A DNA stretch of 64,000 bases from Strobilurus pachycystidiatus (lineage: Eukaryota > Basidiomycota > Agaricomycetes > Agaricales > Physalacriaceae), in contig JAHLMK010000001.1 in NCBI GenBank assembly GCA_019915135.1, positions 930,001 through 994,000 on the forward strand. Direction: 5' to 3'. A program made the position numbers and the translations under genes. Of this stretch, positions 1 to 12,127 are shown one piece after another. Every line of letters starts with the position of its first letter. Within the stretch, counting starts at the first letter, position 1. The notes beneath the pieces are model-generated. The model was not told where the DNA came from. It saw nothing but the letters and a program-made list of their open reading frames with translations, and did not search any database.

Positions 1-335
1 CGCGGCGACGCACCTGCAGGATGGGCGGTGAGCGTCAAAGGGATGCCTACAAACCACAGAATGGCGTCAATCAAGACCAGGCGGCCGGCCATCTCCTTGT
101 CTCGTCCAGCATCCTCTGCGACGGGGTCGATGACGTCTTTCTTGACCTCGGATTCGTGCGGGCGGCGGTAGGTGAACAGCAGGCCGAGGATGACGTGGAA
201 CGAGACGGCCTCGACGAGCTGGCGCGTCTGCAGCGAGTCCTGGAAGAGAACGAGGTAGAAACGGCCAAAATAGAGTGGAATCAGCCCAAAAAAGCCAGCA
301 GTGAAGACGGTCGCCGACGTCGGGAGAGAGACCAT
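1..335 (-). CDS. Membrane protein, N-terminal part, cut by the left edge
   Basis: The minus strand is open from position 335 to the window edge, so only the N-terminal part is visible. The start chosen, MVSLPTSATVFTAG, is followed by a hydrophobic segment containing GFFGLIPLYFGRFYLVLF, a second one (VEAVSFHVILGLLF), a short charged loop (YRRPHESEVKKD) and a third (LIDAILWFVGIPLTL). This suggests a multi-pass membrane protein. The frame stays open upstream, with further ATGs at 467 and 479, but using them would leave only about 36-48 bp to the divergent F-box gene, so 335 is preferred. I do not recognise the family, and the C-terminus lies outside the window. Confidence 0.55.
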   Translation of the reverse strand, partial: MVSLPTSATVFTAGFFGLIPLYFGRFYLVLFQDSLQTRQLVEAVSFHVILGLLFTYRRPHESEVKKDVIDPVAEDAGRDKEMAGRLVLIDAILWFVGIPLTLTAHPAGASP

Positions 336-514
336 CGTCGTGGTCGAGAACAAGCAGCCAGAGGTCCCGGGTAGGCGCACTTTCCATTCGTGGACACGCG
401 CCGCGCGCCCTTCGAAATGGGACCCACTGCCACTGGGCACGTCTGAGCTGGGCACTTGATGTCTCATGACGCCGCCCATCAGATGGCCTACACAGCCTAC
501 TACTTCTCTCAGCC

Positions 515-1743
515 ATGGACACCGTCCCGCAAGAAATCGTCGACACTGTCCTCGACCTTGTCGATGAAGCTGACAGAACAGCCTGTGCACTCGTCTGTAG
601 GGCCTGGCTCCCTCGCAGCCGCCACCACACCTTCTGCGAGGTCCTCTTCCCGGACGATAATGCCAGCGCTGGGATGATCTTTGTTGAATTGCTGGACCAT
701 CCTCTGTGCACTTTTCGGCGACATGTTCACCATCTCAAACTTCGCCAGCCGTCACGCTGCACCTCCGAGCTACTCAAGGCCAAATGGCTGAGAACAGTCC
801 TGCCGCGCATAGCTACCCTTCCAGACGTGGTATCCCTGCAGCTCAAAAACATGTGGTTTCATGACTTGTCCGCGGAGGACTGGACGCAAGTCGTGCTTCC
901 GTGCTTCTCATCCAATGTCAAGCACCTAGTCATCTACTCGAGCTATTTCAACCATCCCCGCCAGGTGGTCAGCTTGATATCGCACTGCACGCGGCTTGAG
1001 ACCCTTCTACTTTCGGCATTGACAGTCACCCATTTCAAGCAGAATTACGCCGTCCTCAACGCGCCATCAAAGTATTTGAGGGAGATCAATCTGTCGGGTG
1101 AGGAGACCACCGACGTCCTTCGTTGGATCTCTCTCAGCACATTCCCTCTCCCTCTGTCCCACATGTCACTCCAGGACGTCACATCAGGCAGCTGTCTCCC
1201 ACTCGCACCGTGCATCGCCAACTTTGGTTCCTCCATCACCCAGCTAACCATCGGCTTCACCGAAGATGTAGCGGAACGGATCGCGGAAGGTAAGTAGTAC
1301 CTCCCCTCTCTTGCCGACTTTGCTTGGGCCACTGACGTCGACTGTCAGATACATTCTGCAAGGCCGTCGACCTCGCTTCTCTCGTCAACCTGCAAACTAT
1401 CCGCTTCGGTCCCTTCGGGGTGTACAGCTGGACACCATTAGCCTCGAAACTCTCGCACATACCCCGTATCCTCTCCCGTATACCCTCGACACAGATCACG
1501 TCAATCGTCCTTGGTGCCATTTCTTGCGTTTCTGTGGACGACTTGGAGTCGATACATTGGCATGCGCTTGCAGCGGCGGTGACATGCCCCAAGTATAAGA
1601 GGTTGGAGAAGCTGGATCTGGTATTCTGGGACGAGCAGGAGGGTATGAGGGATGGGGCGAGGCGGAAGCTGAAAAAGTGTCTGGAGGACATATTTGGAAG
1701 CGATGTGGAGGTTCGGTTTTGCTTGTACGCCGATGTTGAATAG
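515..1743 (+). CDS. F-box-like protein with leucine-rich C-terminal region
   Basis: Two exons (515-1289 and 1349-1743) joined by a 59-nt GTAAGT...CAG intron encode about 390 residues. The first 40 residues fit a fungal F-box-like domain: VPQEIVDTVLDLVDE followed by ALVCRAWLPRSRHHTF, the usual P..I...I........AL..VC+.W pattern. The remainder has regularly spaced leucines and hydrophobics (HLVIYSSYF, LETLLLSAL, LEKLDLVFW), as in the degenerate LRR-like tails of basidiomycete F-box proteins. Such proteins act as substrate adaptors of SCF ubiquitin ligases; the target cannot be read from the sequence. The gene is divergent from the membrane protein at the left edge and shares a very short promoter with it. 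Confidence 0.8.
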
Positions 1744-1988
1744 GCAATCCGTAAGTTGTATCTATCGGTGAGAGACGGAACAGCGTACCGCTGTATTACT
1801 TAGGCAGCTGGGTTTTATGCGTTGTGGGTGTACCCCGAGGAGAGGGACATCTCAGAGTACACATTGGCAAAAGAATGTAAGTGCAAGTATCAATTATGCG
1901 GAATACTACCATATAGTCCACCCATACACACGGTAGCGTGGGAGGATACGAAGTCCAATAACAAGAAAAAGAGCCAAACCTCGCGAGT

Positions 1989-3122
1989 CTAAGCGGGCTG
2001 CACTGTGGGAGTAACACAGGTGACAGTCTACATCGACCAATGTCAGTGAAAGCACGGTAGGACTGGGACACTACGTGAACACTCACAGCTGGATATACAT
2101 CGGGCCTATTGAGGCGAGCTGCTAATCTAGATACGCTTCCCGTCAGATACAAGGTCGCTAAAAGTGGTGGTCAGATTACAATGAGGCTTTCACAAGAATG
2201 GGCCGACATACATCCAGCAGTGACCAGGGTTGTTGTGGCCACTGAGCCATCGGTGTTGATCCACTGTGGGGTGAGTTGTCGGGTTGTGGGGTCGTATGCC
2301 CATATTGCGGTTTCCCCGTCCAGTTCTGCCCCTTGCTCCTCAGTCACCGAACTGTCGCCCGCAGTTGCAGAAGACCCAGCAGCAATAGCGCTGTTGAAGG
2401 TGATCCATGCGTAGCTGATTTTGGATGATGAGCACCAGCCCGTGGAATTAGCGAGACTCGGGTCGCTCACTTATCATTTGTCGGAGACAGATCATCGTTG
2501 GTTGAGTAATATGAATTGGCTGAGGCAGAGATGAGCGCTAGGTGGTGAGTGTAAGAGACGCAGGGACTTACAGGCGCCCAGATATGGAAGAGAGCTGTAC
2601 GGGGGATCGGCTACCAGCAGATTAAGCTGAGATGGACTAGTCTCATCGGCCGAGTAGGAAAACGAGACCGTGATGGCGTTGGATTGATTAGGATCCACCT
2701 GGACGAATCCCATGTACAAGTCCGGTGTGATGTACGAACTTGCGGCACTTGTCGTAACCTTAAGATTGCAAGTAACGCTGGGTGAGAGTTGATGTACGTT
2801 GACTATGAGAGAGGAAGGAATGCGACTCGCGTAATCGGCGGGGTGGCGGAACGACGAGCGGCTCTGGAACCTGGGGAAGATGGTCAACAATTATGTCGGA
2901 ATGCCTCACAGAGGAGGAAGACTTGCCTCCGGACGGCGTCCAGCCACGTTGCAAGGATCGAGGTCGAAGGATAGGGAGGCCAGCTGCCAATCGTTTGGCA
3001 TTGGTTCGCGGCTCAGGAGCGAGCCCAGCTTTGGGTGGATTGAACGTCGATCTTTCCGGCCGAGCAACAGCCGCTGTGATGATCGCACTAGCGATTACGA
3101 AGAGGGAGGTCGCAAAACGCAT
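1989..3122 (-). CDS. Small secreted protein of unknown function
   Basis: Six exons on the minus strand (3122-2910, 2863-2572, 2519-2471, 2414-2212, 2157-2087, 2027-1989) give 288 residues. Every intron is 46-60 nt, with donors GTGAGG, GTAAGT, GTGAGC, GTATGT and GTGAGT. The N-terminus (MRFATSLFVIASAIITAAVA) is a clear signal peptide. A basic, proline-rich segment follows, then a beta-rich body with VTCNLKVTTSAASSY, FVQVDPNQSNAITVSFSY and WAYDPTTRQLTPQWINTDG. Serine, threonine and tyrosine are abundant; I see no catalytic motif. Exon 3 (NSYYSTNDDLSPTND) is only 49 nt but is supported by phase on both sides. The pattern resembles basidiomycete secreted proteins without assigned function; I infer extracellular location only. 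Confidence 0.75.
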
Positions 3123-3862
3123 GTCCGGTGAATGGACGGGTTGGGGAAGAGAGCGGGCGGGAGGTGGCACGAAGCTAAGGGAAAAAAAGAAAACATCACA
3201 ATCTTTACTAATAGGGCATCCCTGCCCGAACTCCGCAGGACGTGAACTGTCAAACGAACTAGAAAAATGCGGTTGACAGTGACAATGGGCCCTGACAATT
3301 ATCAGGCCCCTGTATGTTGCCGCTGACATTGTTGCGGAGATGATCTCCCGACGCGTCCTGGAAAGCGTGGAGATAAAGCTGCGCGGCGCGCCAGGCGCAA
3401 CATTGCTATAATGGTCAACAGTGAAGAAAATGCCGCCACAAAAGCAACCAACTTTCGGGTAGTGCCTGGAATTCGACAGGCGCGCCGCGCAGCGGTATCA
3501 AGGCCGCTTTCATTACCCAACTCCTGCTCCCCGGGGGCCCCGGCCATCAATGGCATCCTCAGCCGTTCAGTGTTCCTGCTAATGAGTAGCTTCTCGGTTC
3601 AATGCCTTGTACCATAAAATATCTTGCTCACGTGTTTGTAAATACTGTATCGAGTCTTGCTCATACCAGTAGGCTAGGTTACCTGGCTAGTTGTAAAGAG
3701 TCTTAGTCTGTAGTAATACAGTTCTTGAGAAATGACTTATCGGTAAGTAAGTCAGGGTCACACACGCTTTTGCATACTAAGTGCGGCGACGCGACGGCAA
3801 CGCGAAGAATAAAATATGCTAACGGCGTTCTCGACACTCCATTCCTCAAACCACCAGCAGCC
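3123..3862. other. Divergent intergenic region with an inverted repeat
   Basis: This 740-bp stretch separates the secreted-protein gene (minus) from the first GST gene (plus) and must hold both promoters. No convincing reading frame was seen. It contains the 15-bp inverted repeat described separately at 3378-3493. Confidence 0.6.
3378..3493. repeat. 15-bp perfect inverted repeat, arms 86 bp apart
   Basis: GCTGCGCGGCGCGCC at 3378-3392 is exactly complementary to GGCGCGCCGCGCAGC at 3479-3493. The arms are almost pure G+C in a region of ordinary composition and contain the palindrome GGCGCGCC. They lie between two divergent genes, so they could be a paired regulator-binding site or the stem of a small foldback element. 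Neither is established. Confidence 0.7.
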
Positions 3863-4648
3863 ATGGTCCTCCAATTCTATGGTTCTTCTCTCTCCGTCTG
3901 CACCCAACGCGTCGCAGCCGTTCTTTTGGAGAAGAAAGTTCCCTTCGAGTTCCACAGTGTAGACATTCTCAAGGGCGCGCACAAAGCTCCCGAGCACGTA
4001 GCTCGCCACCCTTTTGGTCTGCTGCCTTTTATTGTAGACGACGACGCCTTCGTTCTCTACGAATCTCGTGCCATTTGTCGATACATCGCGCTCAAGTACA
4101 GAGAGCAGGGTACTCCTTTGATGCCTGCTCCAACCGACCTCAAGAAGTACGCGCTCTTTGAGCAGGCTGTTAGCATCGAGATCAGTGCGTTTGATCCGCA
4201 TGCCACACAGTTCGGCAAAGAGAAGTTCTTCGGACCGTAGGTCTTCCATCCGACTTGATTTAACACACTGTATTTGACGAAGCGCTCGTGGCGCTGTCTA
4301 TAGTCGCTACAGGCCAAACGTCCCAGTCGATGAGGCAGCCGCCGACAAGGCCATCAAGACCTTGGAGGCCAATTTGTCGGTCTATGACCAGATCTTGGCA
4401 AAGCAGGCATATCTTGCTGGTGATGAGATTAGCCTCGCTGACATGTTCCACCTGCCTTGGGGTGTGTTGCTGAAAGCCGGGGGGAGCGACATCATGGAAT
4501 CGAAACCGAACGTCGCTAGGTCAGTGAGGGCTCTGCGTTTGGCACCGTACTCATGATGGTGTTTTGCTTAAGGTGGTGGAAAGCCCTCACGTCCCGTCCT
4601 TCATGGATTGCGGTCGCGGAGGTTTTGTATAGTGTCGAGAAGTCCTGA
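3863..4648 (+). CDS. Glutathione S-transferase (phi-type, fungal), copy 1
   Basis: Exons 3863-4236, 4304-4519 and 4573-4648 encode 221 residues, the usual length of a phi-class GST. The thioredoxin-like N-terminal domain starts with MVLQFYGSSLSVCTQRV and carries HPFGLLPFI with the conserved cis-proline and the glutathione-binding ESRAICRYIA segment (Glu-Ser). The all-alpha C-terminal domain includes AYLAGDEISLADMFHLP and ends with the typical RPSW...SVEKS tail. It should conjugate glutathione to electrophiles in the cytosol. The intron 1 acceptor is set at 4303, because exon 2 is then 216 nt, exactly as in the paralogue at 26320-27083; a second AG at 4312 would also keep frame. Confidence 0.9.
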
Positions 4649-5213
4649 TGAAGTGATTAGTGGATCAAGTTCAAAGTTTTGCGCTGCCCGTACTTTCCGG
4701 CAACTTGAGATAGCTAATTATACATGCTATACCGCCTCCCGAGGTGTTTGACTACAACGGTTCAAGACCTATCTTGGAGCATGTCCGAGCCCTTGGAGTG
4801 AGAAGTTGGGGATGACTCGGAACGTAGTGCACCGTTGGTAGCAGCGAGACGCAAGCGGTGCCAGCGGTTTCCGACGTTAAACCAAGATCTCAGTCCCAAG
4901 TCCCTGCAGCTAGAGCGTAGATGTTGGAGCACAGAATAAGGACCTCAGACTCGGAGGTCCGAGCGACTTGGGCTTATTCGTCAGTCAGTCAGACTCTGTA
5001 GAGATAGAGTTATCGTCGGTATTCAGTTGAAGAGCGTACTGGAAGTCCAGAGAGTTGATGAGAACAATATTGCGCAAGCATCGAGGGCCAATAGTGAGTG
5101 TTGTAATTGAAGAGTATATGATCGACGATCATCTTATCTTTGACTCTGACCGCCATAGACGGCATAAACGACGGCGGCATCCCTCTAGACAGACTTTGTA
5201 GACGACAGCGACG
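4649..5213. other. Intergenic region between GST and Elp3 genes
   Basis: About 565 bp containing the GST 3' end and the Elp3 promoter. No coding frame, tRNA or clear repeat was recognised. A short run of GTCAGTCAGTCAGACTC lies near 4980. Confidence 0.5.
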
Positions 5214-7309
<2,096 letters not shown>

Positions 7310-7574
7310 CGTTATCTGTATTTCATGTTGTATTTTCTCTGACGTTCAGGAATATCAAGACCGTAACTATCTTACAACAGATTCCTCCACGCTGTGCTAT
7401 CACGATTCACGAATTCTGCTTCAGCACAGATATGTGGAGTGGGATCTGTATGCCCTCGTTGGCTCTGCCCTTGACCACGGGGAATATCGCTTGAAAGTCC
7501 GTAGCCGCTAGAATGGTGGGACGCTCCTTTGGAATAGAGAATTTGAAGGAGCTCAGCAGTTCGGAGATTATTGT

Positions 7575-9167
7575 TTGAATTTCGATGACACTGTCAGCAA
7601 GTTTTCAGAAGCAACACACCCGACGAGCGCAAACTTCACCAACGATGCACACCTGTCAGGCTCCGCATGGACCTACGACGAGGCTACCGACGAGTATTAC
7701 CTCCACCTATACGCAGAGAAACAGCCTGACCTCAACTGGGACAACCCCACTGTTCGCGATGCCGTTTGGGATCTCATGCGGTTCTGGATGGACCGTGGCT
7801 GCAACGGATTCCGCATGGACGCTATCGCTTATATCTCTAAAGTCGACGGCCTGCCTGACGTGCCTATTGTTGTTGAACATGAAGAGTTCCAGCCTGCTCA
7901 TATTCATTTTGCGAACGGCCCTCGAGTGCATCAGTATATCAAGGAGATGCGCGAGTTGAAGGTTTTGTCTCGTAAGTTTGACTCCCTCTGATAACCGAGG
8001 ACATCTCTAACGAATGCTGTAGACTACTTGTATGATCTGATCACGGTTGGCCAGATTTCGTTCTTGCAATCGGCGGAGGAGTTTGCGAGATATGTTCTAC
8101 CTGTCAACGACGAGCTGAACATGGTCTTTCAGTTCGAACTCATGCATATAGACAAACCGAAATATGACGGTGCAAGCCCGCTTGTGCACTACGACTGGAA
8201 GGTTGCAGAGCTACGCGATGTCGTCAGCCGGTGGCAGGTCTCAAACGTGATGAAGGTTTTTGGAATGTCTATGCGGTTGTACATTGGTACGACACTTCTC
8301 ACTGACCATCTGTAGAGTGTTCATCGAAAACCATGACCACTCGCGTTCGGTTTCTCGGTTTGGTAACGACACCACTGACGACCTGCGCACCGTATCCGCG
8401 AAACTTCTCGCGGTATTTGAGATCACTCAAAAAGGGACCTTCTATATGTACCAAGGGCAAGAACTTGCTTTCAAGAACTTTCCGCGCAGTTGGACTTTGG
8501 AGGAGTACAAAGACCTGGCGACGCTAAATTATTGGGATAGGTTCGCGATTTTTGGTCTCAGTCAGATGAAAACAAACGTTCGTGCAGAAATCTGGCTCGT
8601 CGAATGCAGGACTAGAATAAGACGGCTGAGGAAGTAGATATGGAAGATGTCATGGACGGATTCCAGAAAAAGGCTAGAGATCATGCAAGGACGCCCATGC
8701 AGGTATGGTCAGGTCTGCTGTATGGTCACCAAGTGAATAATGCATGCATAGTAGGATCCGAGTGCGCATGGAGGCTTCACGAGCGGCACACCTTGGATGC
8801 GCGTCAACGATGACTACAAAAATTGGAATGCTTCTCTGCAGCTGAACGATGAAGGAAGTGTTCTGGCATTTTGGAAGAAAGCGCTGACAGTGCGAAAGCA
8901 GTATCCTTTACTCGTTTGTCGCTTGAATTCCCTTGGTGCGTTCTCAAATAACATGAACTCCAGATTTTTGGCGAATTTGAACTCATCTTACCGGATCACG
9001 AGCAGGTTTTGGGGTATCGGAGAACGGACGGTGCCAGGGAGGCGTTGGGGCTGTTGAACTTCGGTGGCACGGAGGCGCGGGTTGATCTGTCGGAGAATTA
9101 TCCTGTCGAGGATGGCAGATTGTCTGGTCTGAAACCTTACGAGGGTAGAGTGTATGTATCGCTCTGA
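7575..9167 (+). pseudogene. GH13 alpha-glucosidase (maltase-like), degraded
   Basis: Fragments of a GH13 maltase/isomaltase appear in order: SAWTYDEATDEYYLHLYAEK, QPDLNWDNPTVRDAVWD, the nucleophile region GFRMDAIAYISK, FIENHDHSRSVSRFGND, MYQGQELAFKNFP, DHARTPMQ, GTPWMRVNDDYKNWNA and VLGYRRTDGAREALGLLNFG, ending at TGA 9165-9167. Four defects argue against function. The first roughly 130 residues of the barrel are absent. The acid/base glutamate (normally TVGE) is glutamine, codon 8052-8054 (TVGQISF). A one-base frame break lies at about 8240-8244, before KRDEGFWN. An in-frame TAG sits at 8613-8615, before NKTAEEVDMEDVMDG. Intron positions (for example 7972-8022) are still recognisable, so decay is fairly recent. 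The gene lies directly downstream of ELP3. Confidence 0.85.
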
Positions 9168-9277
9168 TGTGTAGAAGTAGAGTGGTAACTACAGTAGCAT
9201 AAGTCTAACGGATGAAGGTCCCAATGTAATACCAGAATTCGTATATGATGATCAAAAGATACGAACACAGCCAGATA

Positions 9278-10618
9278 TCATACAACAGTTTCACCTTTGT
9301 TTTGCGAGATGTCCATTTCCACCAATTGAACCGTGCTGGAATCTGGGGACTCGGACGTCGCAAGAACACCACTCGATACTGGAGGAATACACATGTCCTT
9401 GCTTTGCTCTGGGCGAGCGGCGCGGAATGTGGTATTGCCAGTAGCTCTGGAGAAGTAGGACATCTGAGACTCAGCATCGGCCCTTACCGATACTAATACG
9501 ACAATGAGCGTCGGAATGATGCCCTGTATCGAAAACCTCAGGCAATGGAAACATGAGGGGAGACGGAATGGACGGACCGTAAGCTGAGCGATGCTGTCAA
9601 CGACAATCACAAAAGCGGGATGCCCGATAATGACCATGACCATGAAAAGGACCCACGAGATCAAGTAGAGAAGACCAGATTCGATGATGATAAGCATGAT
9701 GCCGAGGTACTTCCTCCCAGTCAAACTTTTGAGATTCGCTTCATGTATCATGCGTCGGTGATACCTAGTACAACATTTCGTCACTGCTAGCCAGAAGAGT
9801 AGGATATCACTACCTACCATATACGACCGGCGATAAGACTGGTGGCGATGATATTTGTTATGAAGACAAAAGCCGCGAAGGAGAGCTCCCAGGTGTTCAT
9901 ATTACTGCTGAATATTGCGTCAAAGCCGGCATGCGAGCTATTCGTTGCCGTTCCGCTATGGACAAGGCTATTTATAAGGCCGCTGCCACAGACTTGGTAT
10001 ATGTATATCAATAATGGAAAGTGTCGCACATACAACACAAAAAGACGTACTGATGCTGCCAACTAAGGAGCAGGTCGGAACGGCAACAACTTTCCAGTTG
10101 CGGTTGAATAGCACCCATGCACGCCATAGAAGAATCAAGTCCGCCATCACACACTGAGCAGATCGAGTCAGTCGCAGTGTACAGATTTGAAAAGGAGAAT
10201 CATGACATACGTTCAGAATTTCGATGCTGACCTGGGCTACGATGAAGCTTGAGCCCTGATCCGCGATGACTTGGGTCGCGTCCACATGCACTGCAAATGC
10301 CGCATAGTCGAGGGCCATCGCGAGACCTAGATGCACAGTGGAGATGATGTACATGAGGATGGTCAATATCTTGATGATGGTCCCAAGCCGCGAAGTGGGG
10401 AAGCCCTTCCGCTGCCTAGTTCCGTTCAATCCATTGAGCATGCGAATAATGATATCAAAACTTAACAAAAAAGATACACCACTCCGACAAAGATCACAGT
10501 GTACATTCCTGCAGAATCATTAGTGCACACTACGACAAACAAGACGCGATAATGCACCATGTAATGAGCTTTCGCAGAATAAAGATACAAAAGTTGCGGC
10601 GGCGGGGGTGAAGGTCAT
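9278..10618 (-). CDS. Seven-transmembrane basidiomycete membrane protein, one frame break
   Basis: Minus-strand exons spell a multi-pass protein: MTFTPAAATFVSLFCESSLH, MYTVIFVGVVYLF, IIKILTILMYIISTVHLGLA, ADLILLWRAWVLFNRNWKVV, SFAAFVFITNIIATSLIAG, GIMLIIIESGLLYLISWVLF and GIIPTLIVVLVSVRADAES, then a cytosolic tail ending at TGA 9280-9278. The order and the LLWRAW/NRNW motif match the abundant uncharacterised 7TM proteins of mushrooms. Exon 1 is 10558-10618. Between VVYLF and SFDIIIRMLNG the frame is lost at a run of six A on the plus strand (10467-10472); one more base would give a continuous VYLFLLSFDIII. I read this as a homopolymer error or a recent indel. No ligand or function can be inferred. 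Confidence 0.7.
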
Positions 10619-12127
10619 AGTCTCAGCCTCGAAGTGGTAGAGTACTGATGGACGAGATAGCCTGCTTGTATAGCCTAGGTGGCGTGAGGTTTTTCACATG
10701 CCCATCACCAAGGGAGCATCAAGATTGAGTACCAAATATACATACCTCGTGTCCCAGCGAACTGAATGGTTCGAGGGAAAGCGGAGAAAGACGCCACATC
10801 ATAGTTTGCGGGGAGACTGGTCTATGCCATGTTGCATCCGGTTGATTGGCTAAGGAATGTACTAGGTCCAATTGTCTTCGTGTCGGCGTCCTTGTCTTTG
10901 AGCCCGTTTAGCAAGGAACATCCAACGATGGTGTTGTGCGTTCTAATCGCAAATTACACATTCAGGAATAGACGCAAGCGTACCGTAACTGTCCGGGGCC
11001 ATGCTACTGCCACCTTGCGTACCACCTGTCAACAAGTCATAGCCATCTCAGCAAACTGTGGTCCACAGCAATGCCACGATTGGAGGGCAGCTTGTACAAG
11101 TTTCAGAGCTTGGTAATTGGAGATGTCGTTTATGCGAGGATGGGTAGATGGGCGCTATTTCGTTGCCTTTCGATGATTGTGGCCTGAACGCAAAGCGTGG
11201 AGTATTACTCGTGAGCAATGCATAGGTGGGGTACGCTAGTGAGTAATGAATAGGGACGTGGCACCGAGAGGCTGAAGAACGCCACGGTGTCACCTAAGGC
11301 TAAAGTAGAAGTTATTCTTGCGAGAAGAGGTCAGATGCGGAGGTTGACTTTTTTGCGTCATCGTGACATCTGCAGCGAATGTCGAATTCAGTGCCTCAGT
11401 CTGGCCAGACGTCGGAAAGCCTGCGCCACGACCACTTAGCACTGACTTCGACGCATTGGCCAGGCTTGAGTCACTAAGTCTAGCACAGCCGTTTCAATGG
11501 CTTCCGCTTGCAAGCCAGGTGTCTCTTCCCAACCGCTACACGGTGCTGACCTAGTACTGATTGCTGTTTAGGTGCATCAAGCTGACGAAGATCCCTGGTG
11601 AGCGCATCCATGCGAGCAGATGTGCGCGTAATGAAACGGGCCCACAGGAATGACTCGGGCATGCCAAAGACTCGGAAGTGGCAGCCAGTGACGGATGGAA
11701 GAGAACCCAATAACGAAGACGGGGAAAAGCGAATTCAGCACAAGTTGCCGAGGCGGCAGTCCGCAAGATTGATATTTTCCCACGCACGGATCCTCTTAGA
11801 TTATTTTCCTTTTCACTTTCAATCAAAGCTCGGGCATGTCATGTCCTGTCAGACAGAAGTCGGGTGTTCAAATGAAGAATATGTAAATGATCCTCCAAGG
11901 GAGGGATACTCCTCAACAAGACAAAGAACACTCAGACTGTAGTATCGTCAATCACATCAAGTCGGTAGATCGTCCAGTAGTTGACCATCCAACGAAGACC
12001 TTGGCAGGCTGATTCCAGTAAAGGGAATGGAGACTTGTCATGAGTCGTTCATCCGCGTTCTTCGCGACCGCGAAAATCAAACCGGCAGACGTGAGAAGCT
12101 GTGAAGGGGACAAGAGTCTATTGAGCG
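10619..12127. other. 1.5-kb region without recognisable gene
   Basis: It lies upstream of the 7TM gene (minus) and at the 3' end of the first MFS gene (minus). Several short frames are open on both strands, but none shows domains, codon bias or plausible splice junctions. No tRNA or terminal repeat was seen. Confidence 0.5.

Noticed and set aside
67..711. Long minus-strand open frame of 214 codons
   Set aside because: It overlaps the F-box exon antisense and has Arg/Ser-rich composition typical of a shadow frame; the membrane-protein frame in the same place has real hydrophobic segments.
1796..1988. Continuation of the secreted-protein frame beyond 1989
   Set aside because: The last exon ends at TAG 1991-1989 after an in-phase intron; the longer frame exists only if that intron is ignored.
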